Assembly: GCA_013152475.1 (NCBI GenBank) | Contig: JAADGH010000247.1 | Span: forward strand, 1 to 64,000 | From: Planctomycetota bacterium | Lineage (GTDB): Bacteria; Planctomycetota; Brocadiia; JAADGH01 | Direction: 5' to 3' | DNA length: 64,000 nucleotides | Shown here: in pieces, positions 50,248-58,452 of the stretch | Position numbering within the stretch: the stretch's first letter is position 1 | How the letters are laid out: each line of letters starts with the position of its first letter | The notes under the pieces: generated by a model | Databases searched by the model: none | Seen by the model: the letters and a program-made list of their open reading frames with translations, nothing else | Told to the model about the DNA's origin: nothing | Made by a program: the position numbers and the translations under genes

Positions 50248-51933
50248 ATGATCCCTGCGGACAAAACGCGAACAGAGCGGAGGAGAGTTAGGGAGGCCGG
50301 ACGCTTCTACACGCCTCCCTGGCTCACGCGCCGAATCGTGAGCGAAACCATGACACCCCTTGTGGGGCGGATTGCTCCGAAACGCGCCATGTCGCTCCGT
50401 ATCCTTGATCCCGCCATGGGCAAGGGAAACTTCCTCCGCGAAGCGGCGAACTTCCTCTGCCGTGAGCTTGCCCGGCGGACGCCAGAAATCAAGCCGGATG
50501 AAAAGCATCGAATCAAGCAGGCGATCTTCCGCGACTGTCTTTTCGGGATCGATACAGACGCGAGGGCCGTAGAGGAGGCCAGGGAGTCGCTCGGCGCCGA
50601 AGGCGACCTGGATGCCGAAGGCAGGGAAGAGCTCGCAACCCACCTCGTTGTCGGCAATTCGCTTTTGGATCCGTTTCCGATCAAACGGAGACGGCGGTTT
50701 GATGTCGTCCTCGGCAACCCGCCGTACGTCGGGTTCAAGTTTTGGTCGGAAGACAAGCCGTTCCGCCAGTTCCTCCGAGAAAACTATCAATGCTTCAACT
50801 GGCATGCCGACCTTTTCTACTTCTTCATCGAGCGAGGGCTGAAGCTCCTGGCCCGAGGCGGACGGATGGGATTCGTGACCTCTCGCTACTTCATGCGCAG
50901 CCCGAGCGCGGCGAAGCTCCGGGCGCTGGCCCTGCCCCACATGACAAAGTTCATCGACCTGCATGACACGGATGCCTTCGCCGAGTTGGGCGTCCACTGC
51001 GCCATTTCGATCTATGCCCAGTCCCCCACGAAGGCGCGAACACATGCGGCGCCGCGGGATGTGCCGACCTTCGATGTGCCCACCGTGCCACTGGCCGATG
51101 TCGCCGAAGTCCGCGCCGGCCTGCAGTCGGGCAGGGATGCCGTGTACGTGACGGCCATTTCCAGGGAAGGAGATGGGTTCTACGGAGCGAAGCCGGATGG
51201 GAAGCGAATCGAGCTGGAACCGGACCTGATTTATCCTTTTATTAAGAACCGGGACATTCAGCCGTACGGGGTCACGCCGTCCCGGTACTGTCTTTTCGTC
51301 GGAGATGGACTCGATCCGAGCGTTCTGCGCCAGAGACTTCCGAAATCATTCCGATTCCTCGCATCCCACAGAGAGCAGCTCCTCTCGCGCCGCAGCTCGT
51401 TCAAGGAGGTAACGGAGAAAAACTGGACGCAGTGGATGCATTGGACGGATCTTCATTTTTCAAAAACACGAATCGTCTGTCCGTACCGCGCCGCGTCCAA
51501 CCGGTTTGCCCTCGCTCCTCCTGGGGCGCTGGGAAGTATCGACGTGGGGTTCATCGTGCCTCGGGATATGGACCCCCTGTACCTGCTTGCGCTCCTGAAC
51601 TCGCGCCTGTTCGAGCGCATCTTCCAGAGCTATGCCAAGGAGCTCGGAAGGGGAGTGTACGACTACTACCCCAAGACTCTCGGCCAACTCCCGATTCGAA
51701 CGATTCCAACCGAGATTGCCGCCCGATATCGGCATTTGGCTGTTGCGGAGTTCAAACGGGCTTTCGATGCTGGCAAGGGACTGCCATGGCTCAGCCGGCG
51801 CCGCGCGCCGGAGGTCCTCCACGACGTCTTGGTTTTGCTTGCACGGGATCTGAGCGGAAAGCGGCCGAGCCATCAAGACGAGATCGCGGGAATGATCGAG
51901 TGCGCTGTCGATGCGCTCTACCGCCTGCGGTGA
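50248..51933 (+). CDS. TaqI/Eco57I-type N6-adenine DNA methyltransferase (orphan)
   Basis: The 561-aa protein methylates adenine in DNA. FYTP near residue 20 and DPAMGKGNFLREA near residues 54-66 form the SAM site, NPPYVGF at residue 158 is the catalytic motif, and the C-terminal half (KNRDIQPYGVTPSR, KTLGQLPI) resembles the TaqI specificity domain. No restriction nuclease gene flanks it and no nuclease motif is seen at its N-terminus. It is therefore an orphan enzyme or a BREX/Type IIG-like relative that has lost its partner. Its end overlaps the convergent hydrolase gene by 16 bases. Confidence 0.87.
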   Translation: MIPADKTRTERRRVREAGRFYTPPWLTRRIVSETMTPLVGRIAPKRAMSLRILDPAMGKGNFLREAANFLCRELARRTPEIKPDEKHRIKQAIFRDCLFGIDTDARAVEEARESLGAEGDLDAEGREELATHLVVGNSLLDPFPIKRRRRFDVVLGNPPYVGFKFWSEDKPFRQFLRENYQCFNWHADLFYFFIERGLKLLARGGRMGFVTSRYFMRSPSAAKLRALALPHMTKFIDLHDTDAFAELGVHCAISIYAQSPTKARTHAAPRDVPTFDVPTVPLADVAEVRAGLQSGRDAVYVTAISREGDGFYGAKPDGKRIELEPDLIYPFIKNRDIQPYGVTPSRYCLFVGDGLDPSVLRQRLPKSFRFLASHREQLLSRRSSFKEVTEKNWTQWMHWTDLHFSKTRIVCPYRAASNRFALAPPGALGSIDVGFIVPRDMDPLYLLALLNSRLFERIFQSYAKELGRGVYDYYPKTLGQLPIRTIPTEIAARYRHLAVAEFKRAFDAGKGLPWLSRRRAPEVLHDVLVLLARDLSGKRPSHQDEIAGMIECAVDALYRLR

Positions 51934-53336
51934 TCGGTAGGGGTCTTGAGCATCTCGTGCATCACCGATCCTTCGGCGTGGGGCATTGCGAAGCCCAGCA
52001 GCTCGGCGATGGTGGGGGCGATGTCGATCAGCGTCCAGCGCTCGGTGACCACGCTATGGTTGGGCCGGATGTCCGGGCCGATGGCCAGGAAGATGCAGTG
52101 CTGGCACCCCTCGCAGTAGCACCCGTGGCCGGCGAAGCCGCCGTGGTAGATGTCGTGCCTGCCGTGGTCGGTGGTGATGATGAGAGTCGTACGATCCTTG
52201 TAGAAGGGACTGACTTGAATTTCGCGCCAGATCATCCAGCAGATATCGTCCAGCTTCTTGACGGCCCGAGTATACCGCCACCATTGTCCCGTGTGGGCCA
52301 GCGCGTCCATTTCTCCGAAGCTGACGAACAGGAGTGAAGGGGAGACGTCGCGCATGACGCGCTTCATGGTGTTCCACGTTACGGCGTCGGAGGTGGAGCA
52401 AAGCGCGGGCGCGTTCATGGCGGCCTCTCGGGCCTTCTCGCTCGGGAACTTCTCCACGTGCCACGGAGCATAGAGCGTGGCGCCAAAGGCCTCGCCGCAG
52501 CACGGCTCCTCCGCGTCGCTGTAGCCGATCCCCGCCACCTTGCCCTGCCCGCACACCAGCACGGCCCGGCCGGGGTCGTGGGCGACCGGGCTGGCGCCGT
52601 TGCCGATGGACTTGTGGCTTTCGAAGATGGTGGGGCTGCCGGGGCGTATGGACCCGTCAGCGGGCAGGTGGTCGTGCCATACGCCGGTGGCCATGGCGCA
52701 GTGGGCCTGGCATGTCTCGGTGATGTGATCGTTGTAGAAATTCTCGTACGTGGTGCCGAGCTGGCGGAGTTCCTCACACAGCCGGGGCATGTAGCGCACC
52801 TCGCGATCCCCGAAGGCCTCGCGATATCGGAGACCGCTCAGCACCGCCACGATCACATTATCCGTCTTGAGATCCCGGACCGGGTGCGGGTGCAGCAGGC
52901 TGGCTTCGAAGTGCGCGCCCGCGCTGCCCACGGATCTTGTGAGGGTCCCCTCCTGCTGGAGTTCGTCCACCGAGAACGTCCACCGGCCCGCAACGCTGTT
53001 CAGGCTGATTGTCGCGGTGGGCCCGGCGTCGAGGTGAACCACCAGACCGCGGGGCTTCTGGCCGTCCGCGTACTCCCATGCGTCGTCCAGTGCCACCTTG
53101 GTTCCTTGCCCGAGCATCGTCCGAAACTTCTGCTTCCAGTTTGGGTCCTGTGGAGGAGTGGTGGATGTCCAAGAGAGATCTTTCTCGTTGAGCTCTTCAT
53201 TGCAGTCCGCATTGAAGCGAATCGGTACGATCTTCGTGATGTTGGCATTCGTCGCCGAAAGCAGCCCATCCCACTTTACCTGTTGCGTGCCGAATCCCCA
53301 GAGGATCTGGATGACGACTTCCTCTTCCAACGACAT
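51918..53336 (-). CDS. Alkaline-phosphatase-superfamily hydrolase
   Basis: The 472-aa protein has an N-terminal beta domain (about residues 1-130), then a phosphatase/phosphodiesterase core. The nucleophile Thr lies in ITETCQAHCAMATG, further metal ligands in MDALAHTGQWW and TTDHGRHDI, and a late His in GGFAGHGC. The first metal-binding Asp usually found in a VDGLR-like strand is replaced: the strand reads VAVLSGLRYRE. A signal peptide is absent. The ATG at 53336 follows AGGAGGGAATCC. Activity is uncertain because of the missing Asp. Confidence 0.75.
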   Translation of the reverse strand: MSLEEEVVIQILWGFGTQQVKWDGLLSATNANITKIVPIRFNADCNEELNEKDLSWTSTTPPQDPNWKQKFRTMLGQGTKVALDDAWEYADGQKPRGLVVHLDAGPTATISLNSVAGRWTFSVDELQQEGTLTRSVGSAGAHFEASLLHPHPVRDLKTDNVIVAVLSGLRYREAFGDREVRYMPRLCEELRQLGTTYENFYNDHITETCQAHCAMATGVWHDHLPADGSIRPGSPTIFESHKSIGNGASPVAHDPGRAVLVCGQGKVAGIGYSDAEEPCCGEAFGATLYAPWHVEKFPSEKAREAAMNAPALCSTSDAVTWNTMKRVMRDVSPSLLFVSFGEMDALAHTGQWWRYTRAVKKLDDICWMIWREIQVSPFYKDRTTLIITTDHGRHDIYHGGFAGHGCYCEGCQHCIFLAIGPDIRPNHSVVTERWTLIDIAPTIAELLGFAMPHAEGSVMHEMLKTPTDHRRR

Positions 53337-53461
53337 CCCCGGATTCCCTCCTGTGGTATTGTGGCGTTGTGACGCGGAATACTGATGCACCCACATCATA
53401 TCAAAATGGGTGCTCTGCTCAAACAGGATTTTTGCTCTCTGGGTATTTCGGCGGCGCCGGA

Positions 53462-53479
53462 TGTGCACAAAAGTGCACA
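53462..53479. promoter_or_regulatory. dyad between the hydrolase and cysK
   Basis: TGTGCAC (53462-53468), AAAA, GTGCACA (53473-53479) is an 18-bp perfect dyad in the divergent region, about 135 bases before cysK. It could bind the Rrf2 regulator encoded two genes on, but binding is unproven. Confidence 0.45.
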
Positions 53480-53538
53480 ATTCCACATCCCCTCTCCATT
53501 CTCCTGAGACGCCAGCGCGCCTTCGAGGGCCGGCCATT

Positions 53539-53568
53539 TTGTTGTTGATGTTTTTGGTCAACTATAGT
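53539..53568 (+). promoter_or_regulatory. promoter candidate for cysK
   Basis: TTGTTG (53539-53544) and TATAGT (53563-53568) are 18 bases apart, about 45 bases upstream of cysK. The -35 match is weak. Confidence 0.4.
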
Positions 53569-53614
53569 ATCATCATAGAAGGTGTGAGGGATGGACCTCT
53601 GTGAGGAATGAAAT

Positions 53615-54544
53615 ATGGCGAGACGTGGAGCAACAGTCCTTGATCTTATTGGCGACACACCCATCGTCCGTATCAACAAGTTACCGGAGGCGGGGAGCGC
53701 TGCCGTGTGGGGGAAGATGGAATACTGCAACCCCCTATCTTCCGTGAAAGACCGCATCTGCCTGGCCATGGTGGAGAGCCTGGAAGAACAGGGCAAGCTG
53801 AGGCCCGGCGGCGTCCTCGTCGAACCCACCAGCGGGAACACGGGCATCGGCCTGGCCATGGTGGCCGCCGTGAAGGGATATCGGTTGATCCTGACCATGC
53901 CGGATACGATGTCAGTCGAGAGGCGGAAGCTGCTCAAGGCCCTTGGGGCGGAGATTGTGCTGACGCCCGGCAAGGAGGGCATGAAGGGGGCCGTAGCCAA
54001 TGCGGAAAAGATTGTAAAGGAAATCGGCGAGGGCGCGGTCATTCCCCAGCAGTTCGAAAACCCCGCCAACCCTGGCATCCATCGCCGAACGACAGCCGTT
54101 GAGATCCTTGAGCAGATGGACGGAAAGATCGATGCGTTCGTCGCCGGCGTGGGCACGGGGGGCACGCTCACCGGTGTGGGCGAGGCGCTTAAGGAGAAGG
54201 ACGAAGACATTCTGGTGGTGGCCGTGGAACCGGAGAACTCAGCCGTTCTCTCCGGCGGGTCGCCCGGCCCGCACAGGATCCAGGGCATCGGCGCAGGCTT
54301 CGTGCCGGGGGTCCTGAACACGAACATCATCGACCGAATCATCCGCGTCACATCCGATGATGCCTTCGAGACGTCTCGCCGCCTGGCCCGCGAGGAAGGC
54401 GTTCTGACCGGCATATCCGCCGGCGCCAATGTCTTCGCCTCCCTCCGGGTGGCGAAGGAACTTGGGGAGGGGAAAGACATTGTTACGATTCTCTGTGATA
54501 CGGGTGAACGATACCTGAGCACCGACCTGTTCGACGTGGAATGA
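53615..54544 (+). CDS. cysK: Cysteine synthase (O-acetylserine sulfhydrylase)
   Basis: CysK makes cysteine from O-acetylserine and sulfide. PLP binds Lys45 in LSSVKDR, TSGNTG at residues 72-77 binds the substrate carboxylate, and [12 protein letters not shown] is the phosphate loop. The 309-aa length is standard. GAGGAATGAAAT precedes the ATG. It leads a cluster with a Rrf2 regulator, cysE and iscU, so cysteine supply and iron-sulfur or thiolation chemistry are probably coregulated. Confidence 0.95.
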   Translation: MARRGATVLDLIGDTPIVRINKLPEAGSAAVWGKMEYCNPLSSVKDRICLAMVESLEEQGKLRPGGVLVEPTSGNTGIGLAMVAAVKGYRLILTMPDTMSVERRKLLKALGAEIVLTPGKEGMKGAVANAEKIVKEIGEGAVIPQQFENPANPGIHRRTTAVEILEQMDGKIDAFVAGVGTGGTLTGVGEALKEKDEDILVVAVEPENSAVLSGGSPGPHRIQGIGAGFVPGVLNTNIIDRIIRVTSDDAFETSRRLAREEGVLTGISAGANVFASLRVAKELGEGKDIVTILCDTGERYLSTDLFDVE

Positions 54545-54548
54545 AGCG

Positions 54549-54983
54549 ATGCGCCTCTCACGAAAAGGAAGATATGGCGTACGGGCGCTCATTGCGCTCG
54601 CAATGGACGACACCGGCTCGCCCGTGAGCATCAAGACCATTGCCGCCCGTGAAGGAATCCCCGTGCCGTTTCTCCAGCAGTTGTTCTTCCATCTCAAGAA
54701 GGCCGGGCTTGTGAGGAGCGTTCGCGGTCCGGGCGGCGGGTTCATGCTCACCACGGCGCCGGAGAAGATCCGCGCACTCGACATCCTGGAGGCGCTGGGC
54801 GAGCGGGTGGCTGTTACCGAATGCCTCGACGGCAAAGACAAAAAAGCCGCGTGCAATCTCGCGGGTCGGTGCGCCTCGCGTGTGCTCTGGCAAAAACTGG
54901 AAAAGGCCATCCGAAACATCCTGGGCGGGACGACGCTCGCGGAGCTCTGCAAGCAGAAGAAGGGACTTGAGATCGGGACGTAG
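54549..54983 (+). CDS. Rrf2-family transcriptional regulator (IscR/CymR type)
   Basis: The 144-aa winged-helix protein opens MRLSRKGRYGVRALIAL, the Rrf2 signature. Three cysteines at residues 92, 102 and 108 occupy the region of the IscR cluster ligands (IscR uses 92, 98 and 104), so it may bind an iron-sulfur centre or sense cysteine status as CymR does. It starts four bases after the cysK stop and is probably translated with it. Likely targets are this cluster, including dyads near 53462. Confidence 0.9.
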   Translation: MRLSRKGRYGVRALIALAMDDTGSPVSIKTIAAREGIPVPFLQQLFFHLKKAGLVRSVRGPGGGFMLTTAPEKIRALDILEALGERVAVTECLDGKDKKAACNLAGRCASRVLWQKLEKAIRNILGGTTLAELCKQKKGLEIGT

Positions 54984-54992
54984 TTTTCGCAT

Positions 54993-55021
54993 TTGACTTG
55001 TCCCCGGCGGGTTGATATGCT
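54993..55021 (+). promoter_or_regulatory. promoter of cysE
   Basis: TTGACT (54993-54998) and TATGCT (55016-55021) are 17 bases apart, just after the Rrf2 gene. Confidence 0.6.
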
Positions 55022-55060
55022 CTTATGTTTTCAGCCCGTTCCCGGGGAACGGAGGCTCTG

Positions 55061-55720
55061 ATGCTCAGGCGGTTGCGCGAAGATGTATTGACCGTATTTA
55101 AAAAGGACCCCGCCGCGCGAAGCGTCCTGGAGGTGCTGACATGCTACCCCGGCCTGCACGCGATCTGGGCCTATCGGATCGCCCATTGGCTGTGGGTGAA
55201 TGATCTTTGTCTGGCTGCACGGATCCTGTCGCACCTGGCTCGGTGCCTGACGGGCATCGAGATCCACCCAGGGGCAAGGATCGGACGGCGGTTCTTCATC
55301 GACCACGGCATGGGCATCGTCATTGGCGAGACATCGGACATCGGAGATGACGTGCTCCTCTACCAGGGAGTTGTCCTTGGTGGGACGACCTTCGATCGGG
55401 TGAAGCGCCACCCCACGCTGGAGGACGAGGTGGTTGTTGGCACAGGGGCGACAATCCTCGGTGCGATCACGATCGGGAAGGATGCCAAGGTCGGCGCAGG
55501 GTCCGTGGTCATCCAGCCGGTCCCGCCGGGGGCGACGGTCGTCGGTGTGCCGGGTCACGTCGTTCAATCGCCTGACTCCGGTGTGCATGTTCCGGCGGAC
55601 CTGGAGCATGGGCGTCTGCCGGACCCGGTGGTGGAGGCGCTGAATAAGCTTTCCAGACGAATCGATGAACTGGAGCAGAAGTTGAAGAGCAAGAAAACGC
55701 GACGGTTGCGCAAAACGTGA
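55061..55720 (+). CDS. cysE: Serine O-acetyltransferase
   Basis: CysE acetylates serine, giving the substrate of CysK. The 219-aa protein has the N-terminal helical region ([20 protein letters not shown]) and a left-handed parallel beta-helix of hexapeptide repeats with [12 protein letters not shown] and [10 protein letters not shown]. The C-terminal tail is helical and charged. I chose the ATG at 55061, which follows GGAGG by six bases; an upstream ATG at 55025 sits at the predicted transcript start. iscU follows after 70 bases. Confidence 0.94.
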   Translation: MLRRLREDVLTVFKKDPAARSVLEVLTCYPGLHAIWAYRIAHWLWVNDLCLAARILSHLARCLTGIEIHPGARIGRRFFIDHGMGIVIGETSDIGDDVLLYQGVVLGGTTFDRVKRHPTLEDEVVVGTGATILGAITIGKDAKVGAGSVVIQPVPPGATVVGVPGHVVQSPDSGVHVPADLEHGRLPDPVVEALNKLSRRIDELEQKLKSKKTRRLRKT

Positions 55721-55790
55721 GCCGTGTCGCGCGTCATGACGTGGAACGGTGTCCCCGCAGGGACATCGGGCTTTTGAGGAGTATGGTGGT

Positions 55791-56198
55791 ATGCAACAGA
55801 ACACCTATAGCGCGAAGGTGATGGAGCACTTCCAGAACCCGCGCAATGTCGGCGAGATCGAAGACGCGGACGGAGTGGGCAACGTGGGCAACCCGGTGTG
55901 CGGCGACATCATGCGGCTTTACATAAAAGTGAAAAACGACATGATCACCGAGGCCAAGTTCCAGACCCTCGGCTGCGGGGCGGCCATCGCCTCCAGCAGC
56001 GTGCTAACGGAACTGGTGAAAGGAAAGACGATCGCCGAGGCCATGACGCTCCGCAACGATGATGTAGTCAAGGCCCTTGGCGGCCTGCCCGATGTGAAGA
56101 TGCACTGCTCCGTCCTGGCCGAACAGGCCTTGCGGAAGGCCATCGAGGACTATCGGAGCAAGCATGGCGGTGCAAAGAAGAAGGAAGAAAAGACGTGA
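55791..56198 (+). CDS. iscU: Iron-sulfur cluster scaffold IscU/NifU-like
   Basis: This 135-aa scaffold assembles [2Fe-2S] or [4Fe-4S] clusters for transfer to apoproteins. The three ligand cysteines are Cys37 (VCGD, with Asp39), Cys62 (LGCGAA) and Cys106 (MHCSVLAEQ). It lacks the Nfu and ferredoxin domains of full NifU. The ATG at 55791 follows GAGGAG. No cysteine desulfurase (iscS) adjoins it in this window, so the sulfur donor must be encoded elsewhere or differ. Confidence 0.92.
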   Translation: MQQNTYSAKVMEHFQNPRNVGEIEDADGVGNVGNPVCGDIMRLYIKVKNDMITEAKFQTLGCGAAIASSSVLTELVKGKTIAEAMTLRNDDVVKALGGLPDVKMHCSVLAEQALRKAIEDYRSKHGGAKKKEEKT

Positions 56199-57199
56199 GC
56201 AAGGCGCTGGTCATGCTGTCGGGGGGGCTGGATAGCATCCTCGCTCTGCGTCTCATGCTCGATCAGAACATCGAGCTCGAAGCGATCCACTTCGCTTCTT
56301 TCTTTTGCGGGAATTCCCTCGAGGGCCACCCCCGCTTGTCGGCCGTGCGTGCGACGCGCCATTTTGACGTGCCCCTGAAGATCGTCAATTTCTCGCACGA
56401 CTTGGTCGCGATCGTCAAGGACCCGGCCCACGGATACGGCAAGAACGCCAACCCGTGCATCGACTGCCGGATCGGCTCGGTGAAACGGGCCGCCGCGTAC
56501 ATGAACGAGATCGGGGCGTCGTTTCTCGTCACCGGGGAGGTGCTTGGCGAGCGCCCGATGTCGCAACGTCGCCAGGCGATGCAGCTCATCGATCGAGAGA
56601 CCGGTATGGAGGGGCGAATCCTCCGGCCCCTCTCGGCCAAGCTGCTCGATCCGACCGTCCCCGAGACGGAGGGGGTTGTGGATCGGGAGAAGCTCTGCGC
56701 CATCCAGGGGCGCTCCCGGCTGCCGCAGATGGAGATGGCGAAGCAGTTCGGCATCGAGGACTACCCCAGCCCGGCGGGGGGGTGCTTGCTGACCGATCCC
56801 GCTTTCGGGAGGAAGATGCTCGACCTGATCGATCACAAGCCGGATTTCGACGCCAACGATGCTCATCTGCTCAAGATGGGGAGGCACTTCCGTGTATCGT
56901 CGGACACGAAGGTCGTCGTCGGGCGCGACGAAAGGGACAACTGGAAAATCGTCACCTTTGCGAAACCCGATGACGTGCTCTTCGCCGCGGCCGGGGTGAC
57001 AGGGCCGACGTCCCTGCTTCGCGGGCGGATGAACGAGGCGACGAAGGAGACGGCAGCCGCCTTGACCGCGCGATACGGCAAGGCCCGGCGCGAGGCGTCG
57101 GTCAAGGTCCACTACTGGACCAGAGCCGAGGACCGGATCGAGTCGACTGTGGTCGCCCCCGTAAAAGATGAAGCGATAAAGAAACTTCGCATTGGATAA
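56195..57199 (+). CDS. PP-loop ATPase, RNA-thiolase-like, with NFACT-R-like C-terminus
   Basis: The 334-aa protein has the PP-loop SGGLDS at residues 9-14 of MnmA, ThiI and TtcA-type enzymes, and a CxxC at Cys88/Cys91 (NPCIDC) in the position of an MnmA/TtcA-like catalytic pair. The later LLKMGRHFRVSSDTKVVVGR region resembles the NFACT-R RNA-binding domain. This suggests adenylation and sulfur transfer to an RNA. A GTG start overlaps the iscU stop by four bases, so the two are translated together. The RNA target is unknown. Confidence 0.85.
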   Translation: MSKALVMLSGGLDSILALRLMLDQNIELEAIHFASFFCGNSLEGHPRLSAVRATRHFDVPLKIVNFSHDLVAIVKDPAHGYGKNANPCIDCRIGSVKRAAAYMNEIGASFLVTGEVLGERPMSQRRQAMQLIDRETGMEGRILRPLSAKLLDPTVPETEGVVDREKLCAIQGRSRLPQMEMAKQFGIEDYPSPAGGCLLTDPAFGRKMLDLIDHKPDFDANDAHLLKMGRHFRVSSDTKVVVGRDERDNWKIVTFAKPDDVLFAAAGVTGPTSLLRGRMNEATKETAAALTARYGKARREASVKVHYWTRAEDRIESTVVAPVKDEAIKKLRIG

Positions 57200-57209
57200 G
57201 GAGGGAGAG

Positions 57210-57674
57210 ATGATAAGACGAATGGCTGTTGTCACTTCTCTTGTCGTCGTAACCGCGTGTGTCTCGGGATGCTTGGTTTCGACCTTGGACAACGTCGGCC
57301 GGGCCGGGTCGGAGGCGATCATCGTCCTGGGCTGGCGCGAGCCGACCTGCACCCCCAGCAAAGGCGGTGCGAACGCGAGCATCGTCGGCCTGAAAATCCT
57401 GATGGGAGATCGCGAGATCCCCGTGCTGGCCATCCGCGACATTATGGACATACCCGTCGAGGAGCGGGCCGGTGTGAAGATGCCGCCGCCCCTGCAATAT
57501 CGCGTAGCGGTCATCCGCATCCCGCCGGATATGCCGCCGGGGAAAACGACGGTGCGTATCATCTGTGACGGCAAAGAGCTGACGGAGAACGGCATCAGCC
57601 CCATCGAGTTCGAGGTCCTGACCGGAAAGGGCCGGACGCGGGACGATCTGGAGGCGATGAAGACGCTGAAATAG
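57210..57674 (+). CDS. Small lipoprotein of unknown function
   Basis: The 154-aa product begins with a signal ending CVSGCLVST, a clear lipobox with Cys22 region. The mature part is beta-rich, with IIVLGWREP, VAVIRIPPDMPPGKTTVRII and a possible Ig-like fold. The ATG follows AAGGAGG. It starts 10 bases after the PP-loop gene and ends one base before the E1-like gene. Its place among cytoplasmic sulfur genes is unexplained. Confidence 0.78.
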   Translation: MIRRMAVVTSLVVVTACVSGCLVSTLDNVGRAGSEAIIVLGWREPTCTPSKGGANASIVGLKILMGDREIPVLAIRDIMDIPVEERAGVKMPPPLQYRVAVIRIPPDMPPGKTTVRIICDGKELTENGISPIEFEVLTGKGRTRDDLEAMKTLK

Positions 57675-57675
57675 C

Positions 57676-58452
57676 ATGGACCCCGGAGCGAATCTCGACG
57701 ACCGCTATTCCCGGCAGATTCTGTTTCGCGCCATAGGCGAGGAAGGGCAGCGCAAGCTGTCCGAAGGGAGCGTCATTGTCATCGGCTGCGGGGCGCTCGG
57801 CAGCATGATCGCGAATAACGTCGTCCGCTCCGGTGTGGGACGGGTGGTGCTTGTGGACCGAGATCGCGTGGAGCTCTCAAATATCCCCCGGCAGAACCTG
57901 TTTGACGAGGAAGACGCCAGAAGCCATGTCCCCAAGGCGTTTGCCGCGGAGAAGCGTCTCCGCGAGATCAACTCGGAGACCGATCTGAGGGCGGAAGTGG
58001 TCGACGTCCGTCCGGATAATATCGAGGGTCTTATCGCCGATGTCGATGTGATCCTCGATGGAACGGACAACATGGAGACGCGCTTCCTCATCAATGATGT
58101 CGCGGTGAAGCGTGGCAAGCCGTGGATCTACGGCGCCGTTGCGGGGTCCTCCGGCATGACGATGAACGTCGTTCCCGGCGCGACCCCCTGCCTGACCTGC
58201 CTCTTCGAGGAGATACCGCCGCCGGGGACCGTGCCCACCGCGAACACGGACGGCGTGCTCAACAGCGTGACGGCGATCGTCGCATCGCTGCAGACGACAG
58301 AGGCAATGAAACACCTCCTCGGAGGTTTGGACCTGCGCAAGGGTCTGCTGTATATAGACGTCTGGGATGGGTACTTCAAGACCATCCACGCCGAGCGCCG
58401 CGAGGACTGCACCGCGTGTGGAAAGCGTGACTTTCGATTTCTTGGCGGCTAA
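57676..58452 (+). CDS. E1-like ThiF/MoeB-family adenylyltransferase without the thioester cysteine
   Basis: The 258-aa protein adenylates the C-terminus of a small ubiquitin-like or other carboxylate. GCGALG at residues 37-42 and NIPRQNLF near residue 69 form the ATP site. PCLTC near residue 172 and DCTACG near residue 244 form the zinc site. In MoeB and ThiF the loop after the first zinc pair reads TCVEAGV-like; here it reads TANTDGV, so the usual thioester Cys is replaced by Ala. No MoaD or ThiS gene adjoins it. It may act like TcdA, by adenylation only. Confidence 0.88.
   Translation: MDPGANLDDRYSRQILFRAIGEEGQRKLSEGSVIVIGCGALGSMIANNVVRSGVGRVVLVDRDRVELSNIPRQNLFDEEDARSHVPKAFAAEKRLREINSETDLRAEVVDVRPDNIEGLIADVDVILDGTDNMETRFLINDVAVKRGKPWIYGAVAGSSGMTMNVVPGATPCLTCLFEEIPPPGTVPTANTDGVLNSVTAIVASLQTTEAMKHLLGGLDLRKGLLYIDVWDGYFKTIHAERREDCTACGKRDFRFLGG

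Noticed and set aside
48512-51933. A defence island around the methyltransferase
   Set aside because: No nuclease, helicase or other defence gene is recognisable nearby; the methyltransferase is best reported as an orphan.
53419-54561. 380-aa minus-strand frame
   Set aside because: Ser/Arg/Pro-rich antisense of cysK.
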